This document shows positions 14,593 through 21,736 of a stretch of DNA of 27,813 bases, in pieces. The DNA lies in the NCBI GenBank assembly GCA_000437255.1, contig FR899103.1, forward strand, positions 11,390-39,202, in the 5' to 3' direction. Below the pieces are notes generated by a model, which ran no database searches, was not told the DNA's origin, and saw only the letters and a list, made by a program, of their open reading frames with translations. Both the position numbers and the translations under genes were made by a program. How positions within the stretch are numbered: position 1 is the first letter of the stretch; each line of letters begins with the position of its first letter. Source of the stretch: Ruminococcus sp. CAG:403. Its GTDB lineage: Bacteria > Bacillota > Clostridia > Oscillospirales > Ruminococcaceae.

Positions 14593-15885
14593 TTATGCGG
14601 TTTCTTGCGATTCTGCGGCAGAAGCGCTTTTTTCTGACTGTGTTGATTCCGGTTTTGGCAGTACAATCAGCTGTACCTTTTGCACCGATTGGTTGTCTGC
14701 TTCCAAGACGGTGAATTGATACCGGTTCCACAACACTTGTTCACCGGGAGCCGGAATGTGTTCCAGCAGCTCGGTTACCCATCCGCCAACGGAAGTGGCA
14801 GCGGTATCTGCTTCCTGCTGCATTTGATCGTCACTGTCATCCAGGAAGTCCTCCAGATCGCCAAGACTGCATGCGCCCAGAATGGTGTACTGATGAGGTG
14901 CCGTCTGACTGATGGGTGGAATGACTTCGTCGCTTTCATCGTAAATGTCACCAACCAGCTCCTCCAGTACGTCTTCCAGTGTCACGATGCCACGGGTTCC
15001 GCCATACTGATCGACCACGATTGCCATATGAATTTTCGATTGCTGCATTTGTCGCAGCACGTCGCTGATGGCGCTTGTCTCGGATACATAGAGTACGTGC
15101 TGGACGATGTCAGAAAAGCTGCGGTACATGCCGCTCATCAGCTGGAAGAAGCTCTTGCTGGTGACCATGCCAATGATGTTGTCCATGTCCTTTTCATAAA
15201 CCGGAAAACGGGAAAAGGAACTGTGCAGCATGATTTCCTGAATTTCCTGGATGTCTGCATGAACGGAAAGTGCGGTTACCTTGACACGTGGAATGAGAAT
15301 TTCACTAACGGAAGTTTCATCAAATTGCAGGGCGGAAAGAACCAGATTGCTCTCCTGCTTTTCCAGGACGCCTTCTTCTTCAATTTCATCAATGATGTAT
15401 TTGAGTTCATCCTCCGTCACACTGGGTGCTTTGGTATGCGTTTGGCAGATTTTGGAAAGATGGTCAAACAGCAGGACAAACGGTGTCATAGCAACGGTGA
15501 ATGCAGACAATGCTGCGGCAAATCGCAGGGCACAGGTTTCTGCATGGGATTTTGCATAGGACTTCGGCAGAACTTCGCCGAAGGTTAAAATGAGAACCGT
15601 CATTGCAATGGTGGAGACAACCGGTCCGGCGGAGCCGACCAACTCCGTAAAAAAGACGGTGGCGAGGGAAGAAGAGCCAATGTTGACGATGTTGTTGCCA
15701 ACGAGAATGGCGGTCAGAGATTTTTCATATGTTTCTGCAATATGAAGGGCTTTTTCTGCACGTGGGTCGCCTTGGTCAGCCATGTGTTTCAAGCGAATTT
15801 TGTTGACACAGGCAAACGCTGTTTCCGAGCAGGAAAACAAGGCGGAAAGTGCCATGAGTGCCAGAATGAGAATGATTTGTGCCAT
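14593..15885 (-). CDS. CNNM/CorC-type membrane protein with CBS pair
   Basis: 430 aa. The N-terminal DUF21/CNNM membrane domain (residues 1-180) shows FSCSETAF, GNNIVNIGSSSLAT and LTFGEVLPKSYAKSHAET. A CBS pair follows (about 200-325; ILIPRVKVTALS, FPVYEKDMDNIIGMV, MAIVVDQYGGTRGIVTLED), then a CorC_HlyC domain (about 335-415). Such proteins are proposed Mg2+ exporters or Na+/Mg2+ exchangers; CBS domains bind ATP-Mg. The last 20 residues are Ser/Ala/Glu-rich. AGGAGG precedes the ATG. It converges on corA, an uptake-type channel, which suggests paired Mg2+ homeostasis. Confidence 0.94.
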   Translation of the reverse strand: MAQIILILALMALSALFSCSETAFACVNKIRLKHMADQGDPRAEKALHIAETYEKSLTAILVGNNIVNIGSSSLATVFFTELVGSAGPVVSTIAMTVLILTFGEVLPKSYAKSHAETCALRFAAALSAFTVAMTPFVLLFDHLSKICQTHTKAPSVTEDELKYIIDEIEEEGVLEKQESNLVLSALQFDETSVSEILIPRVKVTALSVHADIQEIQEIMLHSSFSRFPVYEKDMDNIIGMVTSKSFFQLMSGMYRSFSDIVQHVLYVSETSAISDVLRQMQQSKIHMAIVVDQYGGTRGIVTLEDVLEELVGDIYDESDEVIPPISQTAPHQYTILGACSLGDLEDFLDDSDDQMQQEADTAATSVGGWVTELLEHIPAPGEQVLWNRYQFTVLEADNQSVQKVQLIVLPKPESTQSEKSASAAESQETA

Positions 15886-15983
15886 AGATCCTCCTAAAGA
15901 AAGGGCAATCGTATTCTGTTGTTGGTATCAAAATGAATGAGCTGTTCGTCGTTCCATTGGAGGGAATTCGATCAACTCTTCTT

Positions 15984-16012
15984 ATCCTACCATATTCCGT
16001 CAAAAGAATCAA
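15984..16012 (-). promoter_or_regulatory. Promoter for the CNNM gene
   Basis: On the minus strand TTGATT (16007-16012), 17-nt spacer, TAGGAT (15984-15989), with an extended TG before the -10. Confidence 0.55.
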
Positions 16013-16053
16013 GTAAAAAGTACGATAAATTTTTAAGAAAAGGAAGAGTGTTT

Positions 16054-16545
16054 ATGATTCAGCGTGTTATTTTGTGGTTTGTCGGGCTGCTGCCCAAAAA
16101 GTTGCAGCAAATTTATGCTCGATATGAGGAACAGTGGCTCTACTTAATTTACGGCGTTTTAACAACGGTTGTTTCCATGGTAACCAAACTGGTTCCGCTG
16201 TATTTGGTTCATCAGGATGCTGTTTCCAAAGTGTTCTATACCACTTATTCTGCCGGCTGTGCGGTGTTTTCCTGGATTTGTGCTGTGACGTTTGCGTTCT
16301 TTACCAATCGAAAGTATGTGTTTAAAAGCGGCGCGGATACGAAAGCCGCATTCTGGACGGAATTCGTTGCCTTTTATGTTGGACGGCTGGCCTCGCTGGG
16401 CATTGATGTTGGATTGACTGCTTTGTTTATTGGCTGGCTGAATTGGAACAAGCTGCTGGTCACCATCGCCGCACAGATTCTCATTCTGGTCATCAATTAT
16501 CTGATCAGTAAGCTGTTTGTGTTCCGAAAGAAAAAGGAAGACTAG
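16054..16545 (+). CDS. GtrA-like membrane protein
   Basis: 163 aa from the ATG at 16054 (AAAGGAAG upstream); in-frame codons further upstream are AT-rich and non-hydrophobic. Four membrane helices, with LIYGVLTTVVSMVTKLVP, FFTNRKYVFKS and the C-terminal ISKLFVFRKKKED, match the GtrA family (PF04138). Members are implicated in moving lipid-linked sugars or in cell-wall glycosylation; the exact substrate cannot be read from sequence. No glycosyltransferase lies beside it. A DUF421 gene follows after 75 nt. Confidence 0.9.
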   Translation: MIQRVILWFVGLLPKKLQQIYARYEEQWLYLIYGVLTTVVSMVTKLVPLYLVHQDAVSKVFYTTYSAGCAVFSWICAVTFAFFTNRKYVFKSGADTKAAFWTEFVAFYVGRLASLGIDVGLTALFIGWLNWNKLLVTIAAQILILVINYLISKLFVFRKKKED

Positions 16546-16620
16546 CAGCAAACAAGTTTTAGATGTATAAAGAACGCATCAAACCGTATAATAAGGAAAA
16601 CACAGAAACGAGGTGTGCCT

Positions 16621-17304
16621 GTGAGTACGGTTTTGATTCGTTCTTTTTTGTTGTACATTGTGGTGATATTTGCCGTTCGGCTGATGGGAAAACGGCAGCT
16701 GGGAGAGTTACAGCCGTCTGAACTGGTCATTACCATTCTGATTTCCAATATCGCAACGCTTCCGCTGGAAGACCTGGATATTCCGCTTGTGACGGGGATT
16801 CTGCCGATTCTGTCGCTGGTTTGCTTTGAGGTGATTGTTTCTTGGATTACGCTAAAATCCAAGCGCATGCGGCGGATGATTTCCGGCAGTCCCAAAATCA
16901 TCATTCGGGATGGTAAGATTGAGCAGGAAACCCTACAGGATCTGCGTTTCTCTGTCGATGATCTAATGACAGCGCTGCGTGCCAATCAAATTTTTACTCC
17001 GGATGAGGTGCAGTTTGCCATTGTAGAAACAACGGGCAGTGTTTCTGTTTACCCCAAAGCGGCATATCGTACTGTGACGCAGGAAGATATGAAGATCAAG
17101 CAGGCTTCGCAGGATCCGCCGGTGGTGGTGATTGCAGACGGCTGTCTGATCTCCCGCGCGCTCGATGCGGTGCACCGGAATCGTGCTTGGCTGGATCGTA
17201 ACTTGCGGCAGAAAAATCTGGCGGTGTCCGATGTGTTTTTGATGCTTGCGGATCAGGAAGATTCCGTGACTGTAATTCCAAAGGAGAGGAAGCATGCAAA
17301 GTGA
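16621..17304 (+). CDS. DUF421/YetF-like membrane protein
   Basis: 227 aa if read from the GTG at 16621, 7 nt after GAGG; a GTG at 16615 is an alternative. Two to three N-terminal helices are followed by the family signature VRLMGKRQLGELQPSEL and LISNIATLPLEDLD. A cytosolic domain includes SGSPKIIIRDGKI and LRFSVDDLMTALRANQIF. The family (YetF/YdfS-like) is common in spore formers and has no firmly assigned biochemical role beyond links to the spore envelope. The stop overlaps the start of the next gene by four bases (GTGA). A TATAAT lies at 16587-16592 without a good -35. Confidence 0.9.
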   Translation: MSTVLIRSFLLYIVVIFAVRLMGKRQLGELQPSELVITILISNIATLPLEDLDIPLVTGILPILSLVCFEVIVSWITLKSKRMRRMISGSPKIIIRDGKIEQETLQDLRFSVDDLMTALRANQIFTPDEVQFAIVETTGSVSVYPKAAYRTVTQEDMKIKQASQDPPVVVIADGCLISRALDAVHRNRAWLDRNLRQKNLAVSDVFLMLADQEDSVTVIPKERKHAK

Positions 17305-17666
17305 CACGTTTAAAAATTAGCATTGTTATTTTATGCACATTAATTGGGCTTAGCATTGGTTCTTCGCTGCTTGTGCGGGGGCAGTGTCAGTTTCTGCTGG
17401 AACAGCTGCAAGAAGTGGAGGCAGCAGAAGAAGCGGAAGCCTTCGATTCTTGCGAGCAGTTCGTGCGGCAGTGGCAAAAGCGACGGGAGCTATTGGTTTA
17501 TTTGGTGCGGAAGGATCGTCTCGCAGAAGTGGAGGCTGCTATTGTTCGTCTGGGGCCGCTGCTGGAAGAACAGGGGGATGAATTTTCGGCAGAACTTGAT
17601 ACCGTGCAAATTTTGTTGTATCGACTGATTCAGGGAGAAGCGCCGTTGGTTTCCAACATTTTATAA
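17301..17666 (+). CDS. DUF4363-like small membrane-anchored protein
   Basis: 121 aa starting at a GTG that overlaps the preceding stop (GTGA), with AAGGAGAGGAAG upstream: translational coupling with the DUF421 gene. One N-terminal membrane helix (ISIVILCTLIGLSIGSSLLV) is followed by an acidic, helical extracytoplasmic domain. The pairing DUF421 plus DUF4363 recurs in clostridial genomes, which supports the assignment more than the sequence itself. Function unknown. Confidence 0.75.
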   Translation: MTRLKISIVILCTLIGLSIGSSLLVRGQCQFLLEQLQEVEAAEEAEAFDSCEQFVRQWQKRRELLVYLVRKDRLAEVEAAIVRLGPLLEEQGDEFSAELDTVQILLYRLIQGEAPLVSNIL

Positions 17667-17669
17667 TGG

Positions 17670-17728
17670 GAAATCGGCGGCCGCTTCTCCCCTTTTTTGA
17701 AATCGGCGGCCGCTTCTCCCATTTTTTT
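17670..17728. repeat. Two tandem 29-bp GC-rich repeats with T-runs
   Basis: Two copies (17670-17698 and 17699-17727) contain the core ATCGGCGGCCGCTTCTCCC, nearly identical, each followed by T6 or T7. Each holds the NotI-site palindrome GCGGCCGC and an imperfect stem GGGA...TCCC. They directly follow the DUF4363 stop and may act as a duplicated terminator. Confidence 0.85.
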
Positions 17729-17739
17729 ACAGAATCCTC

Positions 17740-17843
17740 TTCTTTCCTTCATGAATATATCGTATAATAGAAATAATAGGGAAAGCAATTCCAAGAGAAC
17801 GTTGCTTTTTCGCCTGTTGGTGGGAATGATTTCCGGACAGGCG
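17740..17843 (+). promoter_or_regulatory. Promoter and hairpin-rich leader of zinc-ribbon gene
   Basis: TATAAT (17763-17768) with a weak TTCTTT 17 nt upstream. The leader has AAAGCAA (17782) with TTGCTTT (17802-17808) followed by TT, resembling a weak terminator, and then CGCCTGT (17811) with ACAGGCG (17837-17843). The ribosome site GGAGGAGG follows. Confidence 0.45.
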
Positions 17844-17866
17844 CTTATATGGAGGAGGATATTTGT

Positions 17867-18901
17867 ATGTTTTGTAAGAAATGTGGAGCGCAGCTTCCAG
17901 ATGGATCCAAGTTTTGCCGGAAATGCGGAGCGAAATGTGTAGAGGATGCTGCACCAGCGGCAGCAGGTTCTTCCGCAGCAGAGACACCGAAACAAAAGAA
18001 AAAATCTGGAAAAGCCATTTGGATTGTGGTGATTTGCCTGGTTGTAGTGATTGCCGGTTGTGTCGGCGCCTTTTTCCTGTTCCACAGCAAGGATCAGTCC
18101 GAAGACGCTAGCAAGGCTGCAAATGATTCCAAGAGTAGTATTGCAACGGATGCAGAAGAAACAGCTGGGACATCCGAACAGGATTCCGAAAAGCCTGCGA
18201 AAACCACTTCTGCTGCAAAGCATACCGATTCTTCCGAAGACGAGGAGTTTGAGAAAAAGGCAGCCAGCTCGGACGATGCAAAGGCAGTGCTGGATGCAGC
18301 CAATACGGTGTTTGAATCACAAGGCGTTACCAGCACCGGAAATTATCGATATGGAAATGATGCAAAAATCGATGAACAGCTGAAAAGCAAGTGCGACTTT
18401 TTGGATGACTATACAAATGTTTCGATTTACACCTTGGATGGAAAGGCACTGTCTGTTGTTTGCTATAAGGAAGAAGATGGAACACGTACCTATTCGACTG
18501 CTCCTACATCGTGTACAGATGAAATGCTTCGTTCTGGCGTTAGCACCATATATCTTGCATTGGATGCGGAGGGAAAATTGCAAGCCAATAACCACGAAGC
18601 AGAAAAATTGGGCGAGAAGTTTGATGATGCACTGCGCTTAATGAAGCATGACGGTAACCTGATACAGGAAGGAACATATACACTTCAGAACTGCGACGAT
18701 CTGCGTAATTATATTTCTATGGATCTGACTCCATATGAAGCATATCAGCAAGTAGAATTTGAAGTGTATACCACCGATACGGGACTGCCGCAATGTTCAC
18801 TGATTCTGAGCGTAGATGGTGAATATACGGGTGCATATCCGACGCAGACGACCATGAGCAACTGGTCCACCTATACATTGGAAGACGGTATTGAAAAATA
18901 A
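17867..18901 (+). CDS. Zinc-ribbon, single-pass membrane protein
   Basis: 344 aa from the ATG at 17867, 9 nt after GGAGGAGG. The N-terminus MFCKKCGAQLPDGSKFC is a zinc ribbon (Cys3, Cys6, Cys17, Cys20). After an Ala-rich spacer and a KKK stop-transfer cue, one membrane helix spans about residues 47-70 (AIWIVVICLVVVIAGCVGAF). About 70 residues of Ser/Asp/Glu/Lys-rich linker follow, then a folded extracellular domain of about 210 residues without a family I recognise. The zinc ribbon would be cytosolic. Such architectures are frequent in ruminococci and lack defined roles. It is a single-gene unit ending in a strong terminator. Confidence 0.85.
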   Translation: MFCKKCGAQLPDGSKFCRKCGAKCVEDAAPAAAGSSAAETPKQKKKSGKAIWIVVICLVVVIAGCVGAFFLFHSKDQSEDASKAANDSKSSIATDAEETAGTSEQDSEKPAKTTSAAKHTDSSEDEEFEKKAASSDDAKAVLDAANTVFESQGVTSTGNYRYGNDAKIDEQLKSKCDFLDDYTNVSIYTLDGKALSVVCYKEEDGTRTYSTAPTSCTDEMLRSGVSTIYLALDAEGKLQANNHEAEKLGEKFDDALRLMKHDGNLIQEGTYTLQNCDDLRNYISMDLTPYEAYQQVEFEVYTTDTGLPQCSLILSVDGEYTGAYPTQTTMSNWSTYTLEDGIEK

Positions 18902-18940
18902 GTGTGTCCTTTCTCATTGACTTTTTCATGAAGTAAAATG

Positions 18941-18990
18941 AAAAATCACCGTATGATGCAGATGATGCTGCAACATACGGTGATTTTTAT
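18941..18990. terminator. Bidirectional terminator
   Basis: AAAAATCACCGTATG (18941-18955) pairs with CATACGGTGATTTTT (18974-18988). It serves both the zinc-ribbon gene and the convergent Nudix gene. Confidence 0.9.
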
Positions 18991-19018
18991 GGATTCTTGC
19001 AAATAAGCGGGCAAGTTC

Positions 19019-19429
19019 CTATAATTCTTTGATCGCTGTCTTTGCCTTATTGACGATATTTTTATCGTTTTCGTAGGTTAAGATATTGGAAGCATATCCG
19101 ATGTCCACCCAGCGAATTTCAGAGATTTCCTCTTCCTGCGGAATATAATCATAATTTTTGGCTTTCCCAATGAAATAAACCACCGTTTTTTGGGTATCTC
19201 GTTTGGGATAGTACGAAACGGTTTCTCGGAAAGTCGGATCAATCATGACATCGATAGCAGTTTCTTCTTTGATTTCTCGAATGGCAGTTTCCACTTCTGT
19301 CTCATTTCCTTCTACATGCCCCTTTGGAAACGACCAGTGCCCGCTGTTGATATGTTTAATGAGCAGAATTTCTGTATTGCCGTGCGATTTACGGTATACA
19401 ATGGCACCACAGGATTTTTCATGCAGCAT
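19019..19429 (-). CDS. Nudix hydrolase, Ap4A hydrolase-like
   Basis: 136 aa. The Nudix box GHVEGNETEVETAIREIKEE fits GX5EX7REUXEE and continues TAI, with Ala where the consensus has Gly. SCGAIVYRKSHGNTEILLIK and HWSFPKGH are typical of diadenosine tetraphosphate hydrolases, which clear alarmone-like dinucleotides; mutT-type substrates are the alternative. The AAAGGAG site lies about 12 nt from the ATG, longer than usual, but the next Met is far inside. It is a single-gene unit with its own promoter. Confidence 0.9.
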   Translation of the reverse strand: MLHEKSCGAIVYRKSHGNTEILLIKHINSGHWSFPKGHVEGNETEVETAIREIKEETAIDVMIDPTFRETVSYYPKRDTQKTVVYFIGKAKNYDYIPQEEEISEIRWVDIGYASNILTYENDKNIVNKAKTAIKEL

Positions 19430-19476
19430 ATGCGGCAGCAGCTCCTTTCTGTAAAAGAATGTGAATAATTATAATT

Positions 19477-19505
19477 AGTATAGCATATTTTCGAAAATTT
19501 GTCTA
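19477..19505 (-). promoter_or_regulatory. Promoter of the Nudix gene with spacer palindrome
   Basis: On the minus strand TAGACA (19500-19505), 17-nt spacer, TATACT (19477-19482) with extended TG. The spacer holds the perfect palindrome ATTTTCGAAAAT (19487-19498), a possible repressor site. Confidence 0.7.
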
Positions 19506-19567
19506 TATCTATTTTGTTTTGTTTTTATGTTTTTCCCCGAATTGGATTGGAATTTGTGGGAAGGGTG

Positions 19568-19596
19568 TTTACGAATGCGGCGAAATATGGTACAAT
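19568..19596 (+). promoter_or_regulatory. Promoter of the CPBP protease gene
   Basis: TTTACG (19568-19573), 17-nt spacer, TACAAT (19591-19596). Confidence 0.6.
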
Positions 19597-19673
19597 ATAG
19601 ACACTAGAACGTGGCGCAGATCCAGGAAGGACTTGAAAAACTGCTGGCACAATCCATCAAAGGGAGCAAATTT

Positions 19674-20900
19674 ATGGAACCAGAAACACAATATTATCCG
19701 GATATGCAAAGCCAACCCATCTGGCAGCCGGAGCCGGAAACAACCCCACCGCAGTCCCAAGCATCTGAACAGGCAGAGTCGTCTGCTGTACGCATAGATC
19801 CGCAGAATCCATTTGAAAACCCCATGGAGCAAACCGCATATAATGGCGATTACCGTATGCTGGTACCGCAGATTGCAATTCCTGGTTGTGAACTGCCGCT
19901 GCAACCGAATCGTGCCGAGCGGAAGCGCATTCGGCATTTCTTCAATGTTGCCGGGCTGTGTGCCTTTCTGGGCTTTGCAGGCAGCAATTTCTTATGTAGT
20001 TTGCTGATGCTGATTCTTTTATTTTTCTTGGAAGGCAGCATATCCGGCGGGATGCAGGCATTTTTAAATGGCAGTGAAAGCTATCAGTTCCTGCAAAATT
20101 CCTCCGCATTGGTTGCTTTAACGGGAATTGCCTTTTTCAGCACCAATTTTGTGGTGACGGTGCTGGGATGCAAAGCCACTAAACTGCGGGCGAGAGATCT
20201 GTTTGATACAACCGGGTTTCGGGTTTCGCATGCAGTCTCTTATATTTTGATTGCCTTTTTTATTCAGAATGTAGCGGCACAAGCTTCTTCTCTGGTGTCT
20301 TATTGGATGAGCCGGGGCGGTATGGTCATGTATGAGGCGGATATGGGCAGCTATTCGGGCACCACAATGCTGCTGGCACAGGTTCTGTATGGCTGCCTGC
20401 TGGCACCGATTGGAGAGGAATTGCTGTTTCGGGGTGTGATTTTGAAGAACCTATCCCGTGTGAGTCAGCGGTTCGGTATTTTTATGAGTGCAGCGCTGTT
20501 CGGGCTGGCACATGAAAACATTGCACAGTTTTTGCTTGCCTTTTTGCTGGGAATTTTCTTGGCAGAAATCGATATGCGACATAATTCCCTGCTACCGTCG
20601 ATTATGGTGCACGTTGCAGTCAATGTACTGGCAACGGGAAGCGCCACTTTGGCGGAGTGGAATGCTATGCCGGAATGGGGCATACTGCTTTTGAATTTGG
20701 GCTATCTGGCTGTCTTGCTGCTTGGACTGATTCTTTTTATTTTCGATCGCCGGAAGCATCATCTGCCCTATAATATGCCCAAACAGAGCATGCGGACTGC
20801 CAGCATTGCCTGGACTTCGCCTTGGCTGCTGGTGATTTGTGCTTGTCACCTGAGTATGATGATTTATCTGATTGTACAAAGTACTCGGTTTGCCGGATAG
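19674..20900 (+). CDS. CPBP family (CAAX-type) intramembrane metalloprotease
   Basis: 408 aa from the ATG at 19674 (AAAGGGAG upstream); a GTG at 19611 is open but sits next to the promoter without a ribosome site. About 85 Pro/Gln/Glu-rich cytosolic residues precede eight or so membrane helices. The protease motifs are present: EExxxR as GEELLFRG (Glu248-Glu249), FGLAHEN with the second-motif histidine, and HVAVN as the third. Bacterial CPBP proteins process peptides, give self-immunity to bacteriocins or act as scaffolds. No bacteriocin genes are adjacent, so the substrate is unknown. Confidence 0.93.
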   Translation: MEPETQYYPDMQSQPIWQPEPETTPPQSQASEQAESSAVRIDPQNPFENPMEQTAYNGDYRMLVPQIAIPGCELPLQPNRAERKRIRHFFNVAGLCAFLGFAGSNFLCSLLMLILLFFLEGSISGGMQAFLNGSESYQFLQNSSALVALTGIAFFSTNFVVTVLGCKATKLRARDLFDTTGFRVSHAVSYILIAFFIQNVAAQASSLVSYWMSRGGMVMYEADMGSYSGTTMLLAQVLYGCLLAPIGEELLFRGVILKNLSRVSQRFGIFMSAALFGLAHENIAQFLLAFLLGIFLAEIDMRHNSLLPSIMVHVAVNVLATGSATLAEWNAMPEWGILLLNLGYLAVLLLGLILFIFDRRKHHLPYNMPKQSMRTASIAWTSPWLLVICACHLSMMIYLIVQSTRFAG

Positions 20901-20934
20901 AATGGAATTTCCCAAAAATATTCCAAAATTTCTC

Positions 20935-20963
20935 TTGACGAAAGAAGCGGAAAGTAGTAAAAT
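20935..20963 (+). promoter_or_regulatory. Promoter of pduL
   Basis: TTGACG (20935-20940), 17-nt spacer, TAAAAT (20958-20963). Confidence 0.8.
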
Positions 20964-21003
20964 AAAAGGGTAATCATGAATGAAACATTAGGAGGTAATT
21001 GCA

Positions 21004-21585
21004 ATGTCTAAGGAATTTATCGTTGAAACATCTGCAAGACATGTACATCTGACCAAGGAACATTTTGAAACCCTGTTTGGTGCTGGAAAGGAACTGACTG
21101 TAAAGAAGATGCTGTCTCAGCCGGGTCAGTTTGCCAGTGAAGAACGTGTAACCGTTGTTGGCCCGAAAAAGGAGCTGGCAAATGTTTCCATTCTGGGTCC
21201 GTTCCGGAATGCAACACAGGTAGAACTGTCTGCAACAGATGCACGTTCCATCGGAATTGCAGCACCGATTCGAGAATCTGGAGATGTGGCTGGTTCCGGC
21301 GCTTGCAAGATCATTGGACCTGCTGGTGAGATCGAATTGGCAGAAGGTGTTATCGTTGCAAAGCGGCACATTCACTTTACTCCGGAAGATGCAGAAGCAA
21401 TGGGCGTAAAGGATAAGGATGTTGTTTGGGTAAGAGTTGAAACAGACGGCAGAAAAGCAATTTTGGGTGACGTTGTCTGTCGGGTATCCCCGAACTATGC
21501 AACTGCAATGCACATTGATACCGATGAATCCAATGCCATTGCAGCTCCGAGAGATCTGAAGGGAACCATCGTAACAGTAGACTAA
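21004..21585 (+). CDS. pduL: PduL-type phosphate acyltransferase
   Basis: 193 aa. It opens FIVETSARHVHLTKEHFETL and repeats the motif as VIVAKRHIHFTPEDAEAMGV, the paired histidine segments that bind the two zinc ions in PduL. LGPFRNATQVELSATDARSIG and RESGDVAGSG are also typical. PduL moves an acyl group between CoA and phosphate. Microcompartment versions carry an N-terminal targeting helix; it is absent here, and no shell genes are present, so this is probably a cytosolic phosphotransacetylase making acetyl phosphate from PFL-derived acetyl-CoA. AGGAGG precedes the ATG. The biased codon use suggests high expression. No acetate kinase gene lies in the window. Confidence 0.94.
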   Translation: MSKEFIVETSARHVHLTKEHFETLFGAGKELTVKKMLSQPGQFASEERVTVVGPKKELANVSILGPFRNATQVELSATDARSIGIAAPIRESGDVAGSGACKIIGPAGEIELAEGVIVAKRHIHFTPEDAEAMGVKDKDVVWVRVETDGRKAILGDVVCRVSPNYATAMHIDTDESNAIAAPRDLKGTIVTVD

Positions 21586-21613
21586 TTCTTTTACAAAAAA
21601 TGTATCCCGATTG

Positions 21614-21645
21614 GCGCAGCAGAAGCAGTTCTGCTGCGCTTTTTT
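21614..21645 (+). terminator. Terminator after pduL
   Basis: GCGCAGCAGAA (21614-21624), loop GCAG, TTCTGCTGCGC (21629-21639), then TTTTTT. Confidence 0.95.
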
Positions 21646-21677
21646 GCCCGTTTTTTCAAAAAACGAAACGGAAGAAC

Positions 21678-21706
21678 TTGCTATTCTGCTTCGTTTATTG
21701 TATAAT
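21678..21706 (+). promoter_or_regulatory. Promoter of the GH5 gene
   Basis: TTGCTA (21678-21683), 17-nt spacer, TATAAT (21701-21706). Confidence 0.78.
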
Positions 21707-21736
21707 AAGAATATTCTATTAGAAAAGGAGCGCAAT

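Noticed and set aside
17670..17728. Vector or adaptor contamination from the NotI sites
   Set aside because: The repeats are embedded between normal genes, differ slightly from each other, and no other vector sequence is seen.
21004..21585. Part of a bacterial microcompartment operon
   Set aside because: No shell protein, diol dehydratase or targeting helix is present around pduL.
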